Positions 34,419-46,999 of a stretch of 64,000 nucleotides of DNA are shown one piece after another. A program made the position numbers and the translations under genes. Origin of the DNA: Hydrangea macrophylla (Eukaryota; Streptophyta; Magnoliopsida; Cornales; Hydrangeaceae); contig CM066989.1 in NCBI GenBank assembly GCA_033977485.1, positions 35,094,595 to 35,158,594 of the forward strand, in the 5' to 3' direction. Within the stretch, counting starts at the first letter, position 1. The number at the start of each line of letters is the position of its first letter. The notes below the pieces were generated by a model, which had not been told where the DNA came from, did not search any database, and was given only the letters and a program-made list of their open reading frames with translations.

Positions 34419-37202
34419 CCTCAATTAGCATCCAAATAATCATCTTATACTATGTATGGTTCAACAATTAATACTATGATAGTATATTACATCACATAAG
34501 GCAATTTAAAATGGAAGATCTAAAGATAGATATCATTCATAAGATCTAAGCCAAATATCCTGCAATGTAAAGTGAAAGATCACCCAAATAAATCTAGGAA
34601 AAATCGTCTGATCACGTATCAAGTAATTAAGTTTCCCTAATCTAAAAGGGGATATGAATTGTTCTTGAAACAAATAAACAAAGAAATCAAAGTATGCTTA
34701 GCAAGCTAGTGTGATGCATGTTATTCTTTGAGAAAAGAAGACCTCTCAATCCCCGAAACGGATGAGAAAGAATGATTAGATGAACTAATTTGGATTAAGA
34801 GTTACAAAAACCCCAAATCTTGCATGAATGCATTGTATGTATCTAAAATTTGCAAAGGTTGTAGTGTGTTTTGTGTACATGAATTTCTAGAATGACTTAG
34901 AAGTCTAAAATGTGTATGAATGAATGAATGAAATAATCATGGGATATGTACAAATGTAGTATGAACTACTTCCTAAGAAATGAACTAATTTGGAATGCAT
35001 ATAGGCATCAAATCAAAGAATGAAAGTTAAAATGTGCTTGCTGTGAATAGTGGACAGAACAGTAACTAGATCTTTTGGAAATTGAAAAGAGGGGTTAGGA
35101 ATGTTTTCAATGCATGATTTTTTATGGAGATCTTCCTTATTATGTCTAGAACACAACCCAAAAAGACAATATTTAATAACTATTACAGATTGAGAGAAAT
35201 CATATAAACCATAGAGGTCACTCAGAAACAGAGTCCGTACTGTTGACTAAAATATTGAAAAATATTAGAAAATGAAAACGAATGATATAGAGGTCCATTT
35301 TATACATAACGTTCCCTAAGACATTGAAGTTTAAGGGAAAAATAAGTTAGGACCACCCCTTTTGGAAAAGGTTTCTGTAAAACAAGTTGAAAGTAGACCA
35401 AGCTGCTGTGACAGCAAAAATAGAATGTTTGGAGAGAATGTTTGGGTCCAAATGGACCATTTTCAAGTATTTCCAAGTCAAACCAAAAATCAGGGGTGTT
35501 CTCTAATGAGTTAGGAAGATTTTCCAAGTGGTCTTGCATTCATACATTGAGTATTGAGTTCTAGAGAAATCTTTGAACTTAGATCACTCACTGTTTTGGC
35601 TCACTGTTTTGAAGATTTTTGGGAAAAACAAGATTTATTTCTTGAAATCAAAATGAGGGGTTTAAGAGGGGGGTTTTGAAATGGGGGTTTTGAAAATATA
35701 CTTCCAGAACTTGGATGAATATTCTAACCACTTGGAATATCAATTCCTAACTCATTTCATGAACTTCCCAAGTATTTGCAAAACATGATTTTATTTGGAA
35801 ACCAAACTCAAGAATTTATGGGAGTATGATACATGATATGATATAGCATGCTAAAAGTGGTAAAGAACATGTTCATGGGATATGGGTTCATCTAGATACA
35901 AGAGAGTGTTGCATTAATGTGTGAAAGTCAAAAAGTGACATGCTGTGAATAGTGGACAGACTGTATGCATCACTTTATAACATCATAATGGGAGGTCAAA
36001 CATGCCTAGAAAAATGTGGGAACAATCAGAGATCATCCTTATTGTGTCTAGAAAATAACCCAAAAATCCAAACCTTAATATCTATCACAGATTAAAAGAA
36101 ATAAATCAGAATGTACACATGACTCAGAAACAAAAGCTGCACTATTGACTGATATGATTTTTCATAAATCAAAGAAATAGTTTATGATGACCCATTATAT
36201 ACCAAAAGTTTCCTAAGACACCCAAGTTTCATAAAAAAATAGAAAAAATATATGTACAGTGACGAAAACATCCAGAATAAGCGCAAGAAGTTGGGTGAAC
36301 ATTCTGTGAGAACAGAGGCAGATTATGAATATGAACTTCTCACATCCAAAAATAATACTTTCACATCTCTATAATTGACGGGAAAAAATGGAGACAAACT
36401 ATGATGTCTTAGGAAGATTTTTCAAGTGGTTTCATCATCATAACTCAAGTATTTAATTCAAAACAAATCTTTGAATCTGAACAGCTCACTGTTTTGGATC
36501 ATTCTTGAAGAAAATGGATTTGGGTTTTGAAATAGAGTTTGAGTTCTTGATTGGGGGTTTTGAAATAGATGTTCAAAGCATGAATTTAAACTCTTGAGAT
36601 GACCATGTGACCACTTAGAACCTCATCCAACCTTGAATCATCAAAGAACTCTCAATATTATTTGCACAAACATAGTTTTGTTTGAGAATATGACTTCAAG
36701 AATACATATGAATGTATTGAAGGTAGAATCATTATCCATCAAACATGTCTTTGAGGTCAAGAGCTACTATCCATAAGGATTCACTCTCCTCAAAGAACAT
36801 GTCATCTAGATGATGATGAACAACTAAATAATCAAAGAAAAGTCAAAATAAATGAGGTTAAGAGAGAAATGAACATCAAAGTAAACAAACATTCAAATAG
36901 CAATCAATAGTTGATATTCATTGAGATATTGGACTTGTAGCTTGGTGTTTCACTCATATGTGTTGACATTTGGACATGGAAGTAGCTTCCTATCTCATAG
37001 ATACTCAAGAATGGTGGTTAGAGATGATTTAAATGTGGGGTATATGAGAGGTAATGGAAGAAAATAAGATTAAAACTCACTTTGATTGGAAAAATGGAAG
37101 AAGAAGACTACTTCTTTTCTTTCTCTCTCTATATTTCTCTAGAGTTTCTTCCTAAGCTCTCTCTAAGCTTCCATGTCTCTCCTAAATGGAAGTAAATGAC
37201 TT

Positions 37203-37210
37203 CTTTTATA
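37203..37210 (-). promoter_or_regulatory. TATA box of A' LTR
   Basis: Element strand TATAAAAG, 156 bp downstream of the palindrome pair. Confidence 0.6.
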
Positions 37211-37365
37211 GGCAAAGGAGGAGTGGTAAATGGAGTTTTAAAAAGTTTAAAATGGTCTCCCATTGGTCCAAAATAAGCTGGGAACCAAAACTACGTCGTT
37301 TTGATTTCTAATATATCAAATTGGACCCCCAAAATAAATTACAAAAATACACTGTTCTGGAGGGG

Positions 37366-37404
37366 AGTGCCGCGGCGGCACTGGGCCAGTGCCGCGGCGG
37401 CACT
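37366..37404 (-). repeat. Tandem palindromes in A' LTR, 22-bp spacing
   Basis: AGTGCCGC-G-GCGGCACT occurs twice, starting at 37366 and 37388. Confidence 0.9.
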
Positions 37405-38266
37405 GCTCCTCCTTCTTCCAGATAATGCTGTTTAGGCTCCCTGAGGTTCCGGTATTCGCGAAAAGGCCCTATTTCGTCCGAAATTCACAGAAAATGCGTA
37501 TGAACTCCAAATTGAGGTTGTGATATACCGTTGGAAAGGTAATGAAGTCTAATTTACATAAAAAAAATAGTTTAGGGATAGGTCACTTTGAAAAGTTTTG
37601 CGGTATTCGCGATAAGGGCCGATTTGATCGCCTTTTTCGCCTTTGGAAATTTATAATAAATTTGTTTTAAATCCAGAAATTATGTGCGATGTACCGTTGG
37701 AGAGCTATTGACCTCTAGTATCCATAAAAAATATTTGAAAATTGTTTCGGTGCCCCGGTTCCAAAGTCAAATTTTGGTCAAACTGGTCAAACTTGGGATT
37801 CGCGGGAAGTTCTGGAAACCTCTGGGAGTTCCCGGGAGTTGACGTTTTTGCTCGATTTTCTTTTGGAACTCGTTTTAATACTTTTCTCATGATTTAGAAT
37901 AATTCTGGTGAATTTGGACGACTTCGGTCAAACTTGGTCAAACTTGGTCAAACTTGGTCAAACCGGTCAACGGGGACTTTCCGGGAACTTCCGAGACTTT
38001 CGGGGGGTCTCTGGGAGCTGACGATTTCATCCGATTTTTCTTTAAAACTCATTTTATCACTTTTCTTATGACGTAGCATGTTTTCAGAACTTTGGGACCA
38101 AATCTGGGAGTTTTCGGGCTTTCAGGGGCATTTGGGTCATTCTGAGCATTCTGAGAGATTGAGCTGACTTCCGAGAGTCCCTTTAAGTCTTTTGCGATCA
38201 TTGTGAACCACCAAGCTATGGGTCTCCTAAATCTGATAGCCGACAAAATGGGGTGTCTACAGTATG

Positions 38267-39100
38267 CTTGTATGTACTTGTGTGTGAAAGATGATCTTAC
38301 ATGGATCTATATAGAGAGTTTTGGAAACTTACCTCTTAAGTAACAGGGTTAAAACAGGATTTTCAAAGAGTAGAAAAGGGTTAAAATGGTCATTTCAGTG
38401 CCTAAACGCAGTTTTTAGGCAATTTTCTCGCAGTGGGAGGCTTCTAGAAGGGTCTAGAACCAAAAAAGCTTGATAGAGGGAGCACTTTATGGGTGGCAGC
38501 TTAGGTGGGACCCGCCACCCTCTTATGGGACCCGCCACCTGCTTTTTAGGTTCCCTTGGTTGCCCTTAAGCTCTATTTCAAATATTACGTTCACTGCTTT
38601 TCTAGATTTTTGTAAAAATACTTTTTCATGTCTGAAATCATCCATTTACGTACCGTTGGAAAGCTATCGAGTTGAATTTCAGTATAAAAATATTCCAGGA
38701 GGTTTTGAAATGAAAATTGAAGTCCAATTGAAGTCCGAAAGTCCTCCGGAACTTTCGTCGTCTTTTGAAATCAAATGACATCTTTTCCAAAATTGCTTTT
38801 CAATGTGCATCGATTTCAAACTTTTCTTTAAACTTGAATCTCTAGATACCTAGAATACTGCGTTTAGAACACTTTGTGTTCATATAACCTTAAGTGAATA
38901 TGAATTCTAAGAGACAATTTTGACAAAACTGGGATTTATTCATAGAAAAGGGCTTTTCTGAGCTTGAAGTCACTTTCCAAAGTTCGATCTTTCGATTGTG
39001 TGGAATCCAGCACCTTCCATGGGGTATTTTTCATCATTGAATCCTCCAAGATGTCGTCCACCCTAAATCCTATCAGTGTGGTCAAAATTGGGTGTCTACA
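38267..39100 (-). repeat. Solo LTR D, right piece
   Basis: Ends AATTGGGTGTCTACA at 39100. Contains GGTGG-(6)-CCACC at 38504-38519 with a 20-bp-spaced GGGACCCGCCACC repeat, and a minus-strand TATA-like CTATATAG near 38308. The 102-codon plus frame here is not a gene. Confidence 0.75.
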
Positions 39101-40499
39101 TACATGGACTTTCTAAAGTGACTTAAAAGTCTAGAAGATGCATGAATGTATGAAGAAAATTATTATAGGATGTATACAAATGTAGTATGAACTACTTCGT
39201 AAGATATGAGCTAATTTGGAGTGCATGTAAGTATCAAATCAAAGGAAAGAACTCAAAACATATAGTCGACAGAGCAGTGAGTTGATTTTGTTAAAATGGA
39301 AAAGTTGGGTTAGAAATATTTGTAATTCATGATTTTTTATGGAGATCATCCTTATTGTGTCTAACATATATCAAAAAGACAAACTACAATAGCTATTATA
39401 GATTGACAGAAATCATATAAACAAGAGAGGTTGTTCAGAAACAGAGTCCGCATTATTGACTGAAATGTAGAAATATATTAGAAAATGAAAATAAAACATC
39501 TTGAGGCCCATATTAAACAGAAATTTCCCTAAGACACTGAAGTTTAAAGAAAAAATGAGTTGGGACCACTCCTTTTGGAAAAAAGTTTTTGAAAGACAAG
39601 TTGAAAATCAACCAAGCTGCTGCAACAACAAAAATAGAATGTTTAGAAGGAATATTTGGGTTAAAATGGAACCCTTCCAAGTGTTTTCAAGCCAAGCCAA
39701 AAATCATGGGTGTTCTATAATGATTTAGGAAGACTTTCCAAGTGGTTTTGTAATCACCCTTTGAGAATTGAGTTCTAGAGAAATCTTTGAACTCAGATCA
39801 TTTACGGTTTTGAAGATTTTTGGTGAAACAAGGCATGCTTATTGGAATCCAAATGTTGGGGTTTTAGAGGGGTTTTGAAATAGGGGTTTTAAAATCACAT
39901 TTTCAGCACAAAAAGGGGATTAAGACCATTTAAGAAATCAACATCAAACTCATCATCAAGAACTCCTAATATTGTTTGCACAAACATAGTTTCGTTTGAG
40001 AATATGACTTCAATAATACATATGAATGTATAGAAGTTAGAGTCATCATCCATCAAACATGTTTTTGAGGTCAAGAGCTACTATCCATAAGGATTCACTC
40101 ACCTCAAATACCATGTCATCATCTAGATGATGTTTAGCTAGTAAGTAATCAAAGAAAAATAAAAAAGAAATAAGGTAAGGAGAGATGAACATTTATATAA
40201 ACAAGTAAATAATAACAATCAATAGATAATAATCAATGTGATATTGGACTTGTAGCTTGGTGTTTCATTCATAGATATTGACGTTTGGATATGGAAGTAG
40301 CTTCCTAACTCAAGATTGCTCAAGAATAGTGGTTGGGGAGGATTTGAATGTGAAGTATAAGAGAGGAAATGGAAGGAAATAATATTATAACTTACTTTCT
40401 TATAGAAAATTAGTGGGAGAAGCTCCCTTTCTCTCTTCTAAGCCTATCTCTATCTTTCTTTCTCTCTACAACTTTCTCAAGCTTTGCACTTGGCTCCCC
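39101..40499 (-). repeat. Element A 5' LTR, second piece
   Basis: Resumes at TACATGGACTTTC after LTR D and follows 14410-14525 plus 22602-23890 of the other LTR without the Athila insertion. Cut at 40500 by element C; the remaining roughly 1.1 kb must lie beyond the window. Confidence 0.9.
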
Positions 40500-40723
40500 T
40501 GTAGACACCCCGATTTTGACCAAAAGTCAAATCCAGGGATTGGTTACCTCTAAAAGACCAATAATGACAATAACCGGTGAAATTCAAAGTTTTTCTAGAG
40601 AAATTCTTCAAAGATTCTTTGAACCAAGTTTCAAAAATAAAAAATAAAGAGAAATTGGGTATTCGGCAGAAACCCGAACACTGAAGAACGTATGAGAAAG
40701 TTAGTCTAGGGATTTATCCTAAA

Positions 40724-40727
<4 letters not shown>

Positions 40728-40807
<80 letters not shown>
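40728..40807. repeat. (GA)n microsatellite, about 80 bp
   Basis: Uninterrupted GA dinucleotides inside LTR C, followed by an A/G-rich tract to about 40880. The Ser-Leu frame on the minus strand is an artefact. Confidence 0.97.
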
Positions 40808-40810
<3 letters not shown>

Positions 40811-41029
40811 TGAAAAGAAGTTTTGAAAAGAAAAGAGAAAAAGATAGAAGAAAAGAAAAGGAAAAAAGAAAGAAATAAAATGATATATTAGAATACATGC
40901 CATGTATATGGGTATATTCTAATGAAGTACATTACAAATATAAGTACATTTGTATATACTTTACTAAATAATTAAGTTTATGTTAATATACATTTTGAAA
41001 ATTAAAAAGAAGGCAAGAATTCTGTTAGC

Positions 41030-41160
41030 CGCGGCACGCGACGAAGCTGGTGGCACTCACTGAGTGTCGCACCGGCATTCACTGAGTGCTGCCCGGCAGT
41101 CAGTGAGTGCCGCCCGCCACTCAACAAGTGCCGCAGGCAAGTCGTCGAGTGCCGCGCGCT
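41030..41160 (+). repeat. Phased palindromes in LTR C
   Basis: GGCACTCACTGAGTGTC, GGCATTCACTGAGTGCT, GGCAGTCAGTGAGTGCC and GCCACTCAACAAGTGCC start at 41052, 41074, 41095 and 41116, i.e. 21-22 bp apart. They end about 90 bp upstream of the TATA box. Confidence 0.9.
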
Positions 41161-41251
41161 GTAACAGACTGCTTTTCTCACATGTTCTAGAAGAAAACTT
41201 TGCACATGGGTTTTCACCCAAATTTACCCATTTAACCTTGTAATGTTGGTC

Positions 41252-41260
41252 TATATAAAT
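41252..41260 (+). promoter_or_regulatory. TATA box of LTR C
   Basis: CTATATAAATAG. Confidence 0.6.
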
Positions 41261-41973
41261 AGACCTTCATCTCCATTATTGGGACTTTCACTTAACCTTT
41301 GAATCAAAATTGAGATATCCAAGAGATATATATATACAATAGAGAGAGTTGAGAGAGAAAATGAGAGTTTTCTTGAGGAATTTGAAGAATAGGAGAAGAA
41401 TTTGAAGATTTTTGGAAGAGCTTTACAAGAGATAGAAGAAATCTTTGAGGTCATAGAGGTAACCTCTCAATCCTTGATAGAATTGGGCAAATTCAATCAC
41501 ATGTTCATAGTTATAGGATCTTTACACATTTTCAAAACCTCTCTTCCTACTCATTTCATCACACACCACTTAGAGCTTGTGATTGAATCTCATAATATTT
41601 TATTAATTTGGATCTAATTGATGCCTTGGGTTTAAGATAAGTTTGATTTTGAAGAACTTGTGTTCCAATTTCTCTAAGTAAACTTTGATTCTTCATTTCT
41701 ATTTTCTTTTTGAGATTCATAAAACTTTATGTATTCGTTTGAGTCCTTTTAGAATTCAATTCCTTAGTTTCCTATGGTCTCATGATTCATATGGAGATTA
41801 AGGAAAACTATAGTCATGTCCATACATAGTTAGTGGGATTCAAATCTCAACTCATGATTTGAATCCCCCCACTAAGAATCTTATGGGATTCATGCTATAT
41901 TCCATAGAGGTTTATGTAAATTTTGATCCCATTTAGTCTCCAAGGACCATTAATTTGAGAGGGGATTAGGATG

Positions 41974-44900
41974 TGTGGATATCGCAGGTTTTCAAATTTT
42001 ACCCACTTTTAAAACATTTTTCAATTTCAAAGAGTCGCCACTTAATTTTTAAAAGGAAAATTAAGAAACCATTTTAAAGCAAACTGATCTTTTGCGAAAC
42101 CAAAGATAAACTGGGTCCGGGGATTATGGAATGAAAGGGGAAGGAGCCCGGAGGACTAAAACACCCCCTTTCATCCTATCTCACGATAGGCCTCTACTCA
42201 ACATCCCTTTTAATCAAATTATTAATCTAAGCATGCCCTCAATTAATACATATATACATATACATCACACAAGCATGTTGGAAATGGTGTAAAATTGCTA
42301 ACGACAAAATATCATTCATAAGCCACGTAATACAAGTAGCAAACAACATGATATGCAATAGAGAACTAGAAAGCATACCCGGGATCCAACCGCGAATATT
42401 AAACGTGCAATGCATGCGAGAACAAAATAAACCTAAGAAAGGTCTCTAACACATATGTACACATAAGGCAAAACCTAGGCTAAGGTGTCGCATATGGAGT
42501 CGAAAATCAATATAAATCAAAGAATAAAATTAAACTAGAGGAGAGTTGAGGAATTGTACCTCAAATGCGCTACAAAACAAAGTTTAGTACACATGCCTTA
42601 GACAAGATATAATATCATAAATAAGTAAATCCTAAGTCATGTTCAATTAGATACATCTTAGACAAGAGATAAGTCCTACTTATGAATATTAACATATATG
42701 AATGAATGCATGAATATGAACAAGAATGGGACATGAATTTATTCACTAATTTGGATCCCTAAGCCTCTGGGTTTAATCTAAATTATCATTATTCAAAACA
42801 TGGTTTGAGTCCTAAGCCATTAGGAGACTATTTGAGTTGAAATAAATAAGATTAGACAAAAACAGTAGCAGTTTTTTGTGATTTACAGAGAGCAGACCAG
42901 ACATTCAAAAATAGGAATAAAATACTTTCAACGGTTGGATCTTAATGATATTTGGATATGTTATGCCTCTGCGAGTCTAGTTTCTAACCCAAAAAGAAAA
43001 TCGAGGTTTCAATGGTTAGATCTCCGGGAATACTGAAAATACTAGACCTCACTCAGGATTTTGCAACTCTCTGTCCAGAGATCTTGTATGATTTTTTAAA
43101 AATAGTACAAAAATGAGAAACACTTAGATCTTTTTAGGGTATCTTCCTAACACATTAAGGTACTTATCAAAAATTATTTGAGACCCCGAAAACTTTATTA
43201 AGGTTCTGATTTATTAATTTTAAAACCGGTTTGCTGTTATGAAATTTTGGACAGAGAATTGCTTATTTGGAAATTATAAGCCCAAACCATCCTAAGTATG
43301 GGATCTTATCAAAATAACAATCACAGAGGTACTCATATGAGTTATGAACACCCTCCAATTGGTCTCATCCCATTCCAATGGACCATGATTTTATGAAAAA
43401 TCGTTGATCACAAAGGGTTTGAGGATTCACTGCACCAATATTAAATTAATGTTCATACCTTAAAACCAACTTGATCCATGATCCTACAAAGGACTAGAAC
43501 CAAGCATGGTTGTGATTATTGGGACAAAATAATGTTATAGGATAATGTTTATAGATTTAACCTTGATGGATTCTTATCATAGATCTCATAGTTGGAGATC
43601 TATCAAGAAAATCGTAAGGTCTTACTTATTTCAAATATAGACTATGAAAATCTACATCCAATTCTTCTCTCAAGTACATGATCATGGAAGAATATAGAGT
43701 CAACTTATTCTCCTCTCAAGTTAATGGTCCTTGGAGATTAAATGAGACTATGATTTACATAAACCTCTATGGAACATGGAGTGAATTCCATAAGATTCAT
43801 AGTGAGATCCCCTAGCCATGAGTTAAGACTTGTATCTCACCAACTATGGGTAGATATGACCATGATCAACCTTAGTCTCCATATAAATCATAGGATCATA
43901 GGGGACTAGAAGATCAAACTCAAGGGGATCCAATGAGATATTAAAGATCTCATGGATCTCAAAAGGAAAATGGAGACAAAGAGAAATAGAATCAAAGTTT
44001 ACTTGAAGAAAACCAAATGAAGATCCCTTCACAAACTAGTTTTATTTTAAACCTAAGGCTCTTATTTAGATCCAAATCAATGAAAGCAAGTAGGAATTCA
44101 ATCACAATTCTATGTGGTGTGTGATGAAATGAGGTGGGAAGAGAGGTTTTGAAAATGTGTAAAAGTCCTAGATCTATGAATTGTGATTGAATTATATATA
44201 ATAAGTATAGGGATAAGGATTTAACCTCTAGATCTTCTCAGGATTTGATTGATTTAGAGAGATCCAAGCCTTACAAGCAATGCTCTTCTTCTTCTTCCTT
44301 GAAGCTTCAAGGTTCTTCAATGGAGATTTGAGGAATTTGGATGAATTGGGTAAGCTTTCTATGGGGTCTTGGGGTTTCTCTCTCTATATTTCTCTAAGAA
44401 CAAACCCCTTCTTCAAAATTCAGCCTCTCTCCTTTAAATTAAAGTCTCTCTCTCAAGATTCAAGTCTCCAACCCCCAAAAATGAGAGAAAATGGGACTTT
44501 TATAGACTTTCATTATCTTAAGGGCTAAGATAAGGGTAGATAGGTCAATTAGGGATGGTGGGAGCATGGTTTGCATGACCTAGGAGTAGTAAACACGTAC
44601 ACAAAAAAACGGCATCGTTTGGTGCATTCATTTGATCAAAGATTGAAAAAGAATTTTGACTTAAAAATGCAAATTAGCCCAGGCTGGCACTCGATGAGAT
44701 GAAACGGCACTCTCTGAATGTCGGACGACATTCAGTGAGTGCCGCAGCGGCATTCACTGACTGCCGTTCGGGCACTTTGAGTGCCGTTGCACAGCAATCC
44801 AGCACTATTCACAGCAATTCAGCACCTTAATTTCATTTCATGTCATTTAAGTAAATGTCGTTTATTTACTTAAGACATTAAATGTAATTAAGAAAATACC

Positions 44901-45467
44901 CCCCATTTGGATTCAATAAAAATATCTAGAAAATCAAAATCCTTAAGGAAAAAAAGTCAACTCTCCCTCCGAAGGCAAAATTTCGATTTTCTGCACGATT
45001 CTTCTTAAAAGCCTTTCAATTTCACCATGATTCCTTTCATTTAAAAATTATAAAAAATCATTTCTAGCATAAGGGAGACCCAATGAACAATTACCGGGAC
45101 TTTTCATCTTGAAATTCGAAAATTTTACGATTGACTCCCTTTTGACCCGTTGACTTTTCACTGGGTCAACTGTTGACTTTTTCTTTCAGGGTTCATGCTG
45201 AATTACTCTCTTTTTGAAAATGATTTTAAGATGCTCCAAGAACATTGCCGTATTCCTATACGTGTTCAAAACTCATGGTCTACAAGGTGACGAGTAGATG
45301 AGAATTTTGGTCTTTTGGTTGAAAATGGTGATTTTGAACCGAGATTCTTCTAGGAAGAGAGTCAGATTGCTTGTAAGAGTCTTGATTTCGTCGAGACACA
45401 TTCATCATTGATCTCCGGAGGTAAATCCCCCTAAGTTTAATAGTTTGGTCAAATTGGGGTGTCTACA
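41974..45467 (-). repeat. Element E 3' LTR
   Basis: 3494 bp. Plus reading TGTGGATATCGCAGG to GGTGTCTACA. Differs from 55160-58679 by scattered substitutions and by missing one palindrome unit near 44700. Minus-strand TATA box at 44497-44504; palindromes at 44686-44795. The 43844-44032 and 44280-44528 frames are LTR sequence. Confidence 0.96.
42175..42190 (-). other. Conserved 6-bp stem with GTGA loop, E 3' LTR
   Basis: Element strand CCTATC-GTGA-GATAGG, perfect. Identical copy at 55361-55376. Confidence 0.85.
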
Positions 45468-45483
45468 GTTTGCCCCTCTTCGG
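45468..45483 (-). other. Polypurine tract of element E
   Basis: Element strand CGAAGAGGGGCAAAC, ending at the 3' LTR. Confidence 0.88.
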
Positions 45484-45637
45484 CAGAGCTTGTGAAGCAA
45501 CGCGTATCACAAGTGAATGTCGAAGCCTGTGTGAAGACAAGCCTTTGACCGGGCTATTGAACTTAGGTAAAAACAAAACGCGTTGCAAAAACATTTGCGG
45601 AGACGGTCGGTGCTGGTTGTGCTCGATGGTGAGCTGC

Positions 45638-45672
45638 CTACGTATCCCAACGGGAATCAGACCAGGACGTAG
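45638..45672 (-). other. Nested inverted-repeat motif, 3'-terminal copy in E
   Basis: CTACGT, inner TCCC-AAC-GGGA, then ACGTAG; same length and relative place as 25145-25179 in A. The surrounding 200 bp (45468-45690) is also conserved with A. Confidence 0.85.
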
Positions 45673-45909
45673 TTCGGGTAAGGGATAACGCACACAAATG
45701 CAAATAATCACACGAATGAATGCTCCTATCTTATCGTGATGCACATGCTCATGCAAATTTGTGTCTTATGCTCCCAAACGTGATGATCCCGAGTCACGTT
45801 GCTTTTCCTATTATCAAAAATGCACCATATACGTTGAATTATCCTATTATGATATTGTCCTACTCTAGGAACATCATGATTGATGTATACACGTGCATGC
45901 TCTATGCGA

Positions 45910-46738
45910 GTTTTGAGAGTCCTCTGATTTGACTGAGCCGCATCACGCCTTACACTCCATAGTCGAATCAGGTAGCTCACGGAGAGATTGAGCCGCTCTA
46001 CGCCTTACGCTCCATAATCTTCCAAAATCATCTGATCGACTAAGTCGAATCAGGTACCACGCTGGAAGATTGAGCCGCTCTATGCCTTACGCTCCATAAT
46101 CTTCCAAAATCATCTGATCGACTAAGTCGAATCAGGTAGCACGCTGAAAGATTGAGCCGCTCTATGCCTTACGCTCCATAATCTTCCAAAATCATCTGAT
46201 CGACTAAGTCGAATCAGGTAGCACGCTGAAAGATTGAGCCGCTCTATGCCTTACGCTCCATAATCTTCCAAAATCATCTGATCGACTAAGTCGAATCAGG
46301 TAGCACGCTGAAAGATTGAGCCGCTCTATGCCTTACGCTCCATAATCTTCCAAAATCATCTGATCGACTAAGTCAAATCAGGTAGCACGCTGAAAGATTG
46401 AGCCGCTCTATGCCTTACGCTCCATAATCTTCCAAAATCATCTGATCGACTAAGTCGAATCAAGTAGCACGCTGAAAGATTGAGCCGCTCTATGCCTTAC
46501 GCTCCATAATCTTACAAAATCATCTGATCGACTAAGTCGAATCAGGTAGCATGCTGAAAAGATTGAGCCGCTCTATGCCTTATGCTCCATAATCTTTCAA
46601 AATCATCTGATCGACTAAGTCGAATCAGGTAGCACGCTGAAAGATTGAGCCGCTTCATGCCTTACACTCCATAATCTTCCAAAAATCAAATCATCTGATC
46701 GACTAAGTCGAATCAGGTAGCACGCTGAAAGATTGAGA
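45910..46738 (-). repeat. 82-bp tandem array, about 10 copies
   Basis: GAATCAGGTAGCACGCTG recurs at 46129, 46211 and 46293, exactly 82 bp apart, and continues to about 46720 with few changes. Monomers contain the near-inverted pair CTGATCGAC/GTCGAATCAG. Edges are more divergent. No coding content. Confidence 0.95.
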
Positions 46739-46999
46739 TGCAAATTTGCTGCCTCACCAAGTAAAATCAAAGTTGACTTGGTTCAATTCATAATTCCTAA
46801 CTTCCAGGAGCTGATTAAATTTCGAATTAACTTTCCTAAACCTGGAAACACTTGGATTCATATTCGCTTTTAATTTCCGAAATCGAAGATCAATCATATT
46901 AAAGTCGGCTGAATTTTCTCCTAACCTGGAGTCGAACCAAATCAATTTTCAAAGTTCCAGAATCAAACAAGACTCTCATACAAATCAAATTCCAACGAG

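Larger units (their letters stand above)
34159..38261 (-). repeat. Solo LTR A', 4103 bp
   Basis: TGTGGACATC to GTGTCTACA in plus reading, flanked by a perfect 5-bp duplication GTATG (34154-34158 and 38262-38266). No internal region, so it is a solo LTR left by recombination. It is inserted in LTR D. Carries a TATA box (37203-37210, minus) and a palindrome pair (37366-37404). Confidence 0.94.
40500..41973 (+). repeat. Element C 5' LTR, first piece
   Basis: Starts TGTAGACACCCC. It is homologous, in opposite orientation, to the LTRs of E. Contains a GA microsatellite, a palindrome cluster and a TATA box. Interrupted at 41974 by element E and resumes at 58684. Confidence 0.9.

Noticed and set aside
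40706..40903. Leu-Ser repeat frame
   Set aside because: It is the (GA)n microsatellite read on the minus strand.
45463..45980. Overlapping 70-97-codon frames beside the 3' LTR
   Set aside because: Occupy the conserved non-coding block with nested inverted repeats; frames are not conserved in element A.
45910..46738. CRISPR-like array
   Set aside because: Repeats are contiguous 82-bp monomers without unique spacers, in a plant retroelement.
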